Shown here: positions 1-6,164 of the stretch, piece by piece | Layout: each line of letters starts with the position of its first letter | How positions within the stretch are numbered: the stretch's first letter is position 1 | NCBI GenBank assembly: GCA_029933565.1 | Contig: JAOZNY010000089.1 | Coordinates: 1-7,335 of the forward strand | Direction of reading: 5' to 3' | DNA from: Bacteroidales bacterium | Lineage (GTDB): Bacteria; Bacteroidota; Bacteroidia; Bacteroidales; F082 | Length of the DNA stretch: 7,335 nucleotides | Made by a program: the position numbers and the translations under genes | Notes under the pieces: model-generated | Told to the model about the DNA's origin: nothing | The model's input: only the letters and a program-made list of their open reading frames with translations | The model's database searches: none

Positions 1-740
1 AGTAGTGGAATAGAGTTCTCTTTAAGCCACTCTTCAATTTCATTACTGGTTTCAATGTTAATATCAAATTTGTTTATTAAAGCATAAATCTTTGGACTGA
101 AAGTATCCATAAGTTCAAATAAGCGTTTGCCATCGTGGAAACCCGACATTGAAGGTTCGAATACCATGAGTACAGTTTGAGTACCGGTTAAAGCCGAAAT
201 TACCGGACAGCCAATCCCCGGAGGTCCGTCGTTTAAAACCGTTTGAATATTCTTTTCCTTGGCAATTGTTTTTGCTGCTTCCCTTACCTTAGTAACGAGT
301 TTGCCCGAATTTTCTTCGCCTGCGCCCATTTTAGCATGGACCAATGTCCCCAAGCGGGTATTTGAAACATACCAAAAATTATTATTGTTGCGGCTACTGC
401 TTATTGTTTCTTCAGGGCAAACACGTTCGCATAAACGGCAACCTTCACATTGAAATGGGTTAATTTCCAGGCTTCCATCTTTCATTTCATGGATTGCATC
501 GTAGCGGCAAACATCAACACAAACATTACACAATGTGCAGTTTTCTTTATGGATTTTGGCTACCCACGAACTTTCGAAATTATGTGTATCAATAATTTCA
601 GGGTTTAAAATCAGGTGTAGGTCTGCTGCATCAACATCGCTGTCGCAAATAACAACATCTTTTGCCAATGTTGCCAAAGCAGCAGTAATGCTTGTTTTAC
701 CCGTACCACCTTTCCCGCTTAAAACTGTTATTTCGTTCAT
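1..740 (-). CDS. MinD-superfamily P-loop ATPase with inserted ferredoxin domain (partial, C-terminus outside window)
   Basis: The reading frame stays open from an ATG at 740 to the window edge, giving 246 complete codons. Residues 9-16 (GKGGTGKT) form the deviant Walker A of the ParA/MinD/Mrp class. CDSDVDAADLHL (32-43) and DGPPGIGCPV (171-180) are typical of the COG1149 subfamily. Between them lie two CxxCxxCxxxC motifs (Cys 68/71/74/78 and 98/101/104/108), predicted to bind two [4Fe-4S] clusters. The protein is probably a cytoplasmic ATPase that couples nucleotide binding to Fe-S or metal-cofactor handling; its substrate is unknown. An in-frame TGA at 755-753 leaves only Gly, Asn, Val and Lys codons before the ATG, so the start is secure, although no Shine-Dalgarno sequence is visible. 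It lies 20 bp after a paralogous ATPase gene and is probably co-transcribed and translationally coupled with it. The family usually has about 280-300 residues, so roughly 40-50 are missing. Confidence 0.93.
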   Translation of the reverse strand, partial: MNEITVLSGKGGTGKTSITAALATLAKDVVICDSDVDAADLHLILNPEIIDTHNFESSWVAKIHKENCTLCNVCVDVCRYDAIHEMKDGSLEINPFQCEGCRLCERVCPEETISSSRNNNNFWYVSNTRLGTLVHAKMGAGEENSGKLVTKVREAAKTIAKEKNIQTVLNDGPPGIGCPVISALTGTQTVLMVFEPSMSGFHDGKRLFELMDTFSPKIYALINKFDINIETSNEIEEWLKENSIPL

Positions 741-772
741 TTTACCATTTACTCATTTAATCATTCACTCAT
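733..772 (-). repeat. Five ATG-bearing octamers at the stop/start junction of the two ATPase genes
   Basis: On the minus strand the stretch divides into five consecutive 8-mers: ATGAGTGA, ATGATTAA, ATGAGTAA, ATGGTAAA and ATGAACGA. It covers the last codons of the upstream ATPase, the whole 20-bp intergenic gap and the first codons of the downstream ATPase. The true downstream start is the fifth ATG. The intermediate ATGs open only three- or four-codon frames that close at once, several through ATGA overlaps. This arrangement could favour ribosome re-initiation, but that is inference. The repeat itself is directly visible, though degenerate. Confidence 0.6.
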
Positions 773-1630
773 TCTTTCTTTTAACGCTTCGCCAATTGAA
801 TGATATTGATTTATAAAAATTTCATTATTGGCTGAAAGATCTCCTTTTGCATAATTTGATGCATATTCCCTGTTAAAAGGTATTTTGCCTAAAAGTGGAA
901 TATCTTCCTTTTCGAGATATTCATAAACGTCCTTAGTGCCTAGCCCCGATTTATTTACAATTACACCAAAGTCAATTTTAAGTTCCCTGATTAGGTCAAC
1001 GGTTAGTTTAAGGTCATGAAGCCCGAATGGTGTTGGTTCGGTTACAAGAATAACATAATCAGTATCGGCAACAGATTCAACTACCGGGCAGCTTGTTCCG
1101 GGGGGAGAATCGAAGAGCACAACTTCAGCATTCGGATTGGAAAGTTTTTTTATTTCTCCAATTAGCATTGTTTGCATCGAAGAACCTATTTTAAGTTCTC
1201 CTTCCAGGAGCACAGATCCGTTTTCGTTTTTATAGAAATTGGCTTTCCCAATTGGGTAGGGAAACTCAGGCATTGCGTTGTCTTCGCAGGCAATTATGCA
1301 TGCACCACACGAATGGCAAAGTGAATTGTTTACTTCGGCAAATTGTACGGGAGGGATTACAACAATGGCGTTAAACTCGCACCACTCAACACATTTACGG
1401 CAAAAGGTGCAATTATTAAGGTCGATTTTTGGAATTAACTGAGTGATTTCCTGTTGATGTGAAAGCAAATACTCAGGTAAAAATATATGATCGTTGGGTT
1501 CTTCAACGTCACAATCAACCAATTGCACCTTTTCGGTCCAGTGCTGAATTATCCATTTGAAAAGGTTAACGGAAACAGTAGTTTTTCCTGTACCCCCTTT
1601 TCCACTGGCAATAGCAATTTTAAATGGCAT
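761..1630 (-). CDS. MinD-superfamily P-loop ATPase with inserted ferredoxin domain
   Basis: This 289-residue protein is a full-length paralogue of the ATPase that follows it. Residues 10-17 (KGGTGKTT) form the deviant Walker A, VDCDVEEPN (38-46) follows the usual switch I pattern of the family, and DSPPGTSCPVV (174-184) is the Walker B/switch II region. A ferredoxin-like insert carries Cys 74/77/80/84 and 105/108/111/115, enough for two [4Fe-4S] clusters. Neither fourth cysteine is followed by the proline common in bacterial ferredoxins; both are followed by Glu. It is probably cytoplasmic. In the ORP clusters of Desulfovibrio, two such ATPases are encoded beside COG1433 proteins, and that is the closest functional parallel I know; the biochemical task is unproven. 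The gene starts 13 bp after the DUF5320 gene without a Shine-Dalgarno sequence, which fits a Bacteroidota operon. Confidence 0.95.
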   Translation of the reverse strand: MPFKIAIASGKGGTGKTTVSVNLFKWIIQHWTEKVQLVDCDVEEPNDHIFLPEYLLSHQQEITQLIPKIDLNNCTFCRKCVEWCEFNAIVVIPPVQFAEVNNSLCHSCGACIIACEDNAMPEFPYPIGKANFYKNENGSVLLEGELKIGSSMQTMLIGEIKKLSNPNAEVVLFDSPPGTSCPVVESVADTDYVILVTEPTPFGLHDLKLTVDLIRELKIDFGVIVNKSGLGTKDVYEYLEKEDIPLLGKIPFNREYASNYAKGDLSANNEIFINQYHSIGEALKERMSE

Positions 1631-1643
1631 AAAACAAATTCAA

Positions 1644-1850
1644 TTATCTGTTTCTAAAACCAAAACCTCTTCCGCGGCCTTGACTCTGGCCCTGACCTTG
1701 GCCTCTTCTTCCTAAGCCCAAGGCTCTACCAAAAAAACCTCTTTGGTCGGAATTTTCATTTTTAACATCGTTGTCGTCGCGGCATTTTCCCATGCCCCTT
1801 CCGGTTTGGGAACCTTGTCCCTGTGGTCCGGTTCTGTCAAATTGTGGCAT
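1644..1850 (-). CDS. DUF5320-like small Gly/Arg/Gln-rich protein
   Basis: This 68-residue protein begins MPQFDRTGPQGQGSQTGRGM, matching the (M)P.FDRTGP.GQGP.TGRGMG.C N-terminus of DUF5320-type proteins, which are often found beside COG1433 proteins and ferredoxin-MinD ATPases in anaerobes. That motif fixes the start at 1850; a longer frame to 1895 would only add 15 AT-rich-encoded residues of no family character. There is a single Cys (residue 23). A charged stretch (residues 24-37) is followed by a low-complexity tail (about 41-68) of alternating Gly with Arg, Gln and Ser. The predicted protein is basic, with no membrane segment or signal peptide. Function is unknown. The tail could bind nucleic acid or polyanions or act as a disordered tether; this is speculation. 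It lies 13 bp before the first ATPase gene. Confidence 0.82.
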   Translation of the reverse strand: MPQFDRTGPQGQGSQTGRGMGKCRDDNDVKNENSDQRGFFGRALGLGRRGQGQGQSQGRGRGFGFRNR

Positions 1851-1916
1851 AATACTTAATTTTAAATTATTATTAAACTGATATTTAGAACACATGAAAC
1901 ATTACTAGTTTTAGTA

Positions 1917-1944
1917 TTGTATCCTGATTCTTGCATCTTGAATC
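1917..1944. repeat. Four tandem heptamers (TTGNATC) between the COG1433 and DUF5320 genes
   Basis: On the plus strand four contiguous 7-mers read TTGTATC, CTGATTC, TTGCATC and TTGAATC, with consensus TTGNATC. The array starts two bases after the stop codon of the COG1433 gene (1947) and occupies part of the 96-bp gap before the DUF5320 start. The second and fourth units also form a weak inverted pair (GATTC...GAATC, 1926-1944). No promoter element or strong hairpin is visible in this gap. It may be an intergenic repeat of the kind scattered through Bacteroidota genomes, or a protein-binding or mRNA-processing site. Confidence 0.55.
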
Positions 1945-1946
1945 CT

Positions 1947-2267
1947 TTATGAAAGTGATTTAATAATTTCCATAACGGTTTTATTCGAGTCGGTGATCAT
2001 TACCATTTGAATTTTAAATTTCATGAGCAGGTCTTTGGCTTTTGGACCAAAATCGCCCGAAATAACTTTCTTTACTCCAAGTTCAATTACTTTCTCTGCT
2101 GTCTTTGTTCCTGCACCTCCTTGTGCCTCGGCATTAAGATTTTCAATGAATTCGATGTTCCCTGTCTCACTATCGTGAATACAGAAATATTTTCCTCTTC
2201 CAAATCGTAAGTCGAAAAAAGAATCGGTACTATCACCTTTTGACGTAATAAGTGTTTTCATTTTCAT
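1947..2267 (-). CDS. NifX/NafY-fold protein (COG1433, dinitrogenase iron-molybdenum cofactor family)
   Basis: The 106-residue protein has the landmarks of the NifB/NifX/NafY fold: RFGRGKYF (21-28), the glycine loop QGGAGTKTA (49-57) and SGDFGPKA (70-77). Its length matches stand-alone members such as MTH1175-like proteins and the ORP protein of Desulfovibrio, which carries a Mo-Cu-S cluster. Here there is one Cys (29) and one His (31), so a metal cluster would need few protein ligands, or another subunit. No nitrogenase genes are visible, so a role in FeMo-cofactor synthesis should not be assumed. The frame is open up to 2321, but that would overlap the end of the upstream gene; ATG at 2267, 8 bp after that stop, is the likely start, and ATG at 2261 is an equally good alternative two codons later. 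It probably belongs to the DUF134-led operon. Confidence 0.9.
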   Translation of the reverse strand: MKMKTLITSKGDSTDSFFDLRFGRGKYFCIHDSETGNIEFIENLNAEAQGGAGTKTAEKVIELGVKKVISGDFGPKAKDLLMKFKIQMVMITDSNKTVMEIIKSLS

Positions 2268-2275
2268 TTTATTTT

Positions 2276-2683
2276 TTAATGTAATATGTTTTTTATAGAA
2301 GTGGATTTGCACAAAGGGCAACTCTTATCCAGTAATTCGCTGGGGATTGTGAATTTTGATTTACAATCGGTGCATTCAAACCAATCGTTTTCCAAATGTG
2401 CATTACCGTAAACGCTAACTATTTCTTTACCCTCTACCAGGGCTTTTGCAATTTTTCTTCTTGCGGTTTCGTAAACTCTGGCGAATGTTGCCCTCGAAAC
2501 ATCCATTATTCCACTTGCCTCCTGATGGTTCATTAAATCGTAGTCGGCTAGTTTAATGGCTTCGTATTCTTCGTAGTGCAATTCAACTCTGCCTTCTCTG
2601 CGCCCATTAATTGTCCCATAAGGTCTGTAGCCTTTAAACGATGGTGGCTCTACTACTTTTCTGGCTCTTCTTCTTCGTGGCAT
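2276..2683 (-). CDS. DUF134/UPF0251 family DNA-binding protein
   Basis: This 135-residue protein starts MPRRRRARKV, the basic N-terminus typical of UPF0251. A helix-turn-helix resembling sigma-70 region 4 spans roughly residues 37-83 (YEAIKLADYD...HQEASGIMDVSRATFARV). The C-terminus holds a zinc-ribbon-like pair of CxxC motifs (Cys 104/107 and 122/125). The family is treated as putative transcription regulators, and members often accompany COG1433 and ferredoxin-MinD genes. As first gene of the operon, directly downstream of a promoter with a palindrome, it is a good candidate for an autoregulator, perhaps sensing metal or redox state through the cysteines. That role is inferred. The ATG at 2683 has no Shine-Dalgarno sequence; the leader is short, about 10-13 nt from the predicted transcription start. 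Confidence 0.92.
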   Translation of the reverse strand: MPRRRRARKVVEPPSFKGYRPYGTINGRREGRVELHYEEYEAIKLADYDLMNHQEASGIMDVSRATFARVYETARRKIAKALVEGKEIVSVYGNAHLENDWFECTDCKSKFTIPSELLDKSCPLCKSTSIKNILH

Positions 2684-2699
2684 TTGAAATAATTTTCTG

Positions 2700-2731
2700 C
2701 AAAGATAGTGAGAATATTCTCATAAAGTCAA
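2700..2731 (-). promoter_or_regulatory. Bacteroidota-type promoter of the DUF134 operon
   Basis: On the minus strand TTGAC (2731-2727) is followed after 19 bp by TATCTTTG (2707-2700), matching the Bacteroidota -33 (TTG) and -7 (TAnnTTTG) elements and their usual spacing. The start codon of the DUF134 gene lies 16 bp below the -7 box. Confidence 0.8.
2709..2722. promoter_or_regulatory. Perfect 14-bp palindrome, putative operator
   Basis: TGAGAATATTCTCA is a perfect inverted repeat without a spacer. It sits entirely within the 19-bp spacer between the -33 and -7 elements of the operon promoter, where a bound dimer would block RNA polymerase. The likely ligand is the DUF134 protein encoded immediately downstream, or an unlinked dimeric repressor. 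There is no T-tract, so it is not a terminator. Confidence 0.65.
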
Positions 2732-2778
2732 GAAAAAGATGATTTCTTTTGTTAAAGAAGTAAAATAAATTATTCCAC

Positions 2779-2816
2779 AAAAAAGCCCGATATCGAAAAA
2801 TTCAATACCGGGCTTT
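2779..2816 (-). terminator. Rho-independent terminator of the PpiD-like gene
   Basis: An 8-bp perfect stem (AAAGCCCG at 2782-2789 with CGGGCTTT at 2809-2816) continues inward with further pairs (TAT/ATA, GAA/TTC) separated by single mismatches. On the minus strand it is followed by six T residues (2784-2779). It begins 17 bp after the stop codon of the chaperone gene and separates that gene from the DUF134 operon promoter. Confidence 0.85.
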
Positions 2817-2833
2817 AATATTTTTTTCAACGA

Positions 2834-4948
2834 TTAATAAAACATCAATCTGTTGTCTTCAATATCACTTACATCTTTTATGGCTTTGTAAACGAAGTCT
2901 TGATTTACTCTTCTTTGGAAACCATCGATAACTTTAGTTTTGCTAAAAGCATAATTATTTGTTTCGGCGGCAGGGCTGAAGTTGCTTATTTTTACAACAA
3001 ATGCACCACCAACACCAGCAATAGGATCAAGAGTAGTTGCTGTGGTTTGAGCAAATATGCTTCCAATAACTTTGTTCTCACGACCAAAGCCTTTAATGTT
3101 TCTTGATGAAAAGTTTAATGAGGCAACTTCATCTTTTTTACCACCTACTTCAGCAATTATTTTATCAAAATCACCATTGTACGTTTTCATTTTTTTGCTA
3201 AGGTAATCACCTTTCTTTTCATTGGTAACAAAAGTTGTCAGTCTACTTTTTATCTCATCCATTTCAGGATAACCTTCTTTGTATGTTTTAGCAACTGTTG
3301 CAACAAGATACATTCCTTCCAGGTCGAACACTTCAGAAACGGAACCTGTTTCAACATCATCATTAAACGACCATCTAATTACCTGACGTGCATTTGGAAC
3401 GCCGGTAATGTAATTTGATAAGGCTTCTACCTTAGGAGCTGTGCGTTTATTCAGTCTCATTTCTTTAACTGCCGCATCAAACTCTTCTTTAGTATGGTTT
3501 TCCGATGCAAGTTTACTGGCATCTGCAAAAATATTTTGATAAGTATCTGAACTAGGAAGAACTTCCTGGTTTATCATTGCTACTCTTACTTTCTTAGAAA
3601 TATCTTTTTTCCCCGTAACCTTTATTACATGAAAGCCAAATGGCGATTCAGCAATAGTAACACCACCTTCTTCTGTTTTAATAACAGCATTATTAAATGA
3701 AGCAACCATCGATCCATCTGCAAACCAACCAAGGTCGCCTGAGTTATCTTTTGCTGTACCATCATCTGAGAAGTTAATGGCTAAGTTTTCAATTTTATTT
3801 GGCGATGCTTTAACAACATTAAGAAGGCTATCAGCAAGGAATTTGGCCTGAATAGCAGTTCTGGTATTTTCCGGCATTGCCCTCATGGCACCTGCGTATG
3901 CAATTAAAATATGAGTTGCCTTCATTGAGTCGGGGCGCATTTCAGTTGCAACTAATCTTGCAAGGTGAAAAGTATTCCCATTACGGTAAGGCTTACTAAC
4001 TGTTCCAATCTCACTATTAAACATCAACGAATCAACTTCAACCGGAAGACTTCCTTCTGCTTTCCATGTGCTGTCGTACGAATTATCAGAGTTTGCATTT
4101 ACAAATCCGATTACACTTGAAGTATTTTTAAAGTCCTCATAAATTGATTCCATCTCCTTAGTAGCAGCACCCATATCTTCCTGCGATGGTCTTACGTTAA
4201 AAACAACATAGTCAATATCACGTGCTGTTTTCTGCTCGTAACGATATTTGTTTTCTTCGTAGTACTTTTCGTAATCTTCGTCGGTAACAGTAACAATGCT
4301 GTCAGCAATATCAGTATATTTAACAGCAACATATTCAATAGTTGCCTTGTCGTTATCTTCTGAATAAATCATTTTTGCCAATACCTCAGGAACGTAATAA
4401 GCTTTTGAGATAAGGTTGTTGTATTTGCTTCTCATCCTGTCTTCCTTAATGTAATTCTCAACCTGAACCCATTGTGCTTTAGACTGTGGATCAAGTTTAT
4501 CAAGATTTTGAAGGTAATTAAGAACAGCAGCCCTATCGTAAAGTCCAGTCTGAGGGTTGGTGAAATATTGTGTAATCACAGAATGTGGATTAGGTCCTTG
4601 GACAAGGTCAAAAAGTTCATCTGGTCTTACAACAATTCCAAGTTCATCATATTGTTCGTTCATAATCAACATACGAACCATTTGATCCCAGGTTAGATCT
4701 CTAACAGAATAAGTTTCTGACTGAGTTAGTCTTTCCTTTTTTTGTTGTTGCTTAGTGTTTTCAATATTCTTGTCAACTTCACGGTTGAAATCCATGATAG
4801 TAATTTCTTCCCCTTCTACACTTCCAATGTTCATAGACTGTTTTGGTTTACTTTTTACAAAGTCACCAAGTACGAATGCAGCTAGTGCAACTCCAATAAT
4901 AACTATAAGGAGTCCTGAACGTTTTCTAATACTTCCTATTACGGCCAT
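2834..4948 (-). CDS. ppiD: PpiD/SurA-type periplasmic peptidyl-prolyl cis-trans isomerase
   Basis: This 704-residue protein is an inner-membrane-anchored periplasmic folding chaperone of the PpiD type. A short basic cytoplasmic N-terminus (IRKR, 7-10) precedes one membrane segment (about 12-30). A SurA-like N-terminal chaperone region follows (about 40-200; EGEEITIMDFNREVD at 45-59). The parvulin (PpiC) domain lies around 340-448, with ATHILIA (344-350), GDLGWFADGSM (404-414) and PFGFHVIKV (436-444). The C-terminal half (about 455-704) is the extended chaperone region of the Bacteroidota form, ending SDIEDNRLMFY. Expected clients are secreted and outer-membrane proteins leaving the Sec translocon. 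The ATG at 4948 lies about 28 bp below a -7 promoter element, and a strong terminator follows the stop, so it can be a single-gene transcript. No truncation or frameshift is seen. Confidence 0.93.
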   Translation of the reverse strand: MAVIGSIRKRSGLLIVIIGVALAAFVLGDFVKSKPKQSMNIGSVEGEEITIMDFNREVDKNIENTKQQQKKERLTQSETYSVRDLTWDQMVRMLIMNEQYDELGIVVRPDELFDLVQGPNPHSVITQYFTNPQTGLYDRAAVLNYLQNLDKLDPQSKAQWVQVENYIKEDRMRSKYNNLISKAYYVPEVLAKMIYSEDNDKATIEYVAVKYTDIADSIVTVTDEDYEKYYEENKYRYEQKTARDIDYVVFNVRPSQEDMGAATKEMESIYEDFKNTSSVIGFVNANSDNSYDSTWKAEGSLPVEVDSLMFNSEIGTVSKPYRNGNTFHLARLVATEMRPDSMKATHILIAYAGAMRAMPENTRTAIQAKFLADSLLNVVKASPNKIENLAINFSDDGTAKDNSGDLGWFADGSMVASFNNAVIKTEEGGVTIAESPFGFHVIKVTGKKDISKKVRVAMINQEVLPSSDTYQNIFADASKLASENHTKEEFDAAVKEMRLNKRTAPKVEALSNYITGVPNARQVIRWSFNDDVETGSVSEVFDLEGMYLVATVAKTYKEGYPEMDEIKSRLTTFVTNEKKGDYLSKKMKTYNGDFDKIIAEVGGKKDEVASLNFSSRNIKGFGRENKVIGSIFAQTTATTLDPIAGVGGAFVVKISNFSPAAETNNYAFSKTKVIDGFQRRVNQDFVYKAIKDVSDIEDNRLMFY

Positions 4949-4975
4949 CTCTTTTCACGTTTTAAAAATGAGGTG

Positions 4976-4994
4976 CAAAAGTACAAATCTGTAC
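4976..4994 (-). promoter_or_regulatory. Predicted promoter -7 region of the PpiD-like gene, with adjoining inverted repeat
   Basis: TACTTTTG (minus strand, 4983-4976) fits TAnnTTTG, 27 bp before the ATG. The -33 region 19 bp further up is only a weak T-rich match. A GTACA-N4-TGTAC inverted repeat (4981-4994) overlaps the upstream edge of the -7 box. Confidence 0.6.
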
Positions 4995-5039
4995 GAATTA
5001 TGAAAACTTTTTTTGATTTTTGATTATTTATACAGAAAA

Positions 5040-6095
5040 TTAATTAATCCTTCTGTAATTCTTATCCTTTTTGAAGATTCGTTTTAACCAAATTGGAAGT
5101 ATAATAACACCAATAATTAAGTAAGGGTAATAGGAAATTAATCTCCAAAACAAGGCTAGTGGGGCAGACCAGGATTCATTAGCAATAAAATCGCCAAGGA
5201 AGTCAGAGAAGATATATTCGGCAATTCCACTTCCTCCAGGTGTGGGGCTTATTAGGAGAATAATCCACATGCTTAACTGCCTGCCAAACAAAAGAAAGTG
5301 TTCATAAAGGTTAAACCGCTCGTAAAAAAACGCCATTAACATGAAATTAATTACCCAATAGCGTGCTACCCACGAAAAAATAGTAGCAATAAAACTTTTT
5401 ATCCAATATGATGCTGGTTTCTTTCCTATTGTTTTTGAAGTGCGAATTAATTGGTTAGCCGATTTACGTGCCCTACTGCGCCATCTTATTAAAATAGGAA
5501 ACAAAAATATCCATGAAATGAAAGATTTAAAAAGATGGGGATTGATAAATAGTGCGTAAATTAAAAACAATGTATAAACAAAGATAGCAATGTAACCCCC
5601 ATAAAATGCAAATAGTATTTCATCAATCTTTACCGATTCAGGAGGGAAAATATTGTTTCCGTAAATTATATAAACCAATGGAACCGCAAGTAAAAAGAAA
5701 ATTTCGTCGAGTAAAATTGCAGTTAAAACTATAGCCGTACTTTTTCCGGCACTAATACCTTCCTTATAAAGAAAGAATATTGCTGGTGCTGTACCCCCAA
5801 CTACCGAAGGTGAAATAGCCGAACTAAACTCCCAAAGCATGATTATATTAAAAGCCTGCCTCCATGAAAGTTTATTATCGCTTAAAATAATAATCCTATA
5901 CATATAGGCTATGTCCCTTACGGTCATCATTGCAAAGGCAACTAAAATATAAAAGAAAGTATGCCAGGTGAACTTGATAAACGAAAATGTTTCTTCGTTG
6001 AAGGAGTGGTACAACAATATAAAACTTACACCAAGGCCAAGTATAATAGGCCAAATGATGCGATTTGGTTTTAAACTGTTTATTATTTTATCCAA
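5040..6095 (-). CDS. Lysylphosphatidylglycerol-synthase transmembrane family protein (UPF0104/COG0392)
   Basis: This 351-residue, strongly hydrophobic protein has about eight predicted membrane segments (roughly 13-30, 45-58, 83-110, 119-145, 162-184, 188-204, 233-257, 266-284, with more hydrophobic sequence to 337). Family motifs are SPSVVGGTAPAIFFLYKEG (95-113) and SPTPGGSGIAE (283-293). It corresponds to the membrane half of MprF but lacks the cytoplasmic aminoacyl-transferase domain, so lipid lysylation should not be assumed; stand-alone members are discussed as lipid flippases or glycolipid-related membrane proteins. The start is TTG at 6095: a TAA lies one codon upstream (6101-6099) and the first in-frame ATG is at residue 56, inside conserved membrane sequence. 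The basic C-terminus (KRIFKKDKNYRR) should be cytoplasmic. No terminator is seen before the PpiD promoter, so read-through into that gene is possible. Confidence 0.88.
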   Translation of the reverse strand: MDKIINSLKPNRIIWPIILGLGVSFILLYHSFNEETFSFIKFTWHTFFYILVAFAMMTVRDIAYMYRIIILSDNKLSWRQAFNIIMLWEFSSAISPSVVGGTAPAIFFLYKEGISAGKSTAIVLTAILLDEIFFLLAVPLVYIIYGNNIFPPESVKIDEILFAFYGGYIAIFVYTLFLIYALFINPHLFKSFISWIFLFPILIRWRSRARKSANQLIRTSKTIGKKPASYWIKSFIATIFSWVARYWVINFMLMAFFYERFNLYEHFLLFGRQLSMWIILLISPTPGGSGIAEYIFSDFLGDFIANESWSAPLALFWRLISYYPYLIIGVIILPIWLKRIFKKDKNYRRIN

Positions 6096-6110
6096 GGATT
6101 AAATTTTTTG

Positions 6111-6118
6111 CAAAGATA
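6111..6118 (-). promoter_or_regulatory. Predicted -7 promoter element of the UPF0104-family gene
   Basis: TATCTTTG on the minus strand is an exact TAnnTTTG match, identical to the -7 box of the DUF134 operon, and lies 15 bp before the TTG start. This implies a leader of only about 10 nt. The -33 region is weak (CTTTAC around 6138). Confidence 0.65.
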
Positions 6119-6164
6119 ATAATTCAATCACTTAAGTAAAGGCCAGATTATTTTATATTAAAAA

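Noticed and set aside
535..816. Plus-strand open frame of 93 codons, and similar plus-strand frames within the ATPase and chaperone genes
   Set aside because: They lie antisense to clearly recognisable proteins, lack any family signature and have no promoter or ribosome binding site.
1651..1720. Repetitive cct/ctt/ggc-rich stretch considered as a DNA repeat or CRISPR-like element
   Set aside because: It is explained by the Gly/Arg/Gln-rich coding tail of the DUF5320 protein; there is no regular repeat-spacer structure.
1851..1895. 15-residue N-terminal extension of the DUF5320 protein
   Set aside because: The family N-terminus begins exactly at the internal Met (MPQFDRTGP), and the extension is encoded by AT-rich intergenic sequence.
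1947..2267. Nitrogen-fixation function suggested by the 'dinitrogenase cofactor' family name
   Set aside because: No nif structural or assembly genes are in the window, and COG1433 proteins are widespread in organisms that do not fix nitrogen.
2268..2321. 18-residue N-terminal extension of the COG1433 protein
   Set aside because: It would overlap the end of the DUF134 gene and precede the family's normal beginning; two ATGs just after the DUF134 stop fit better.
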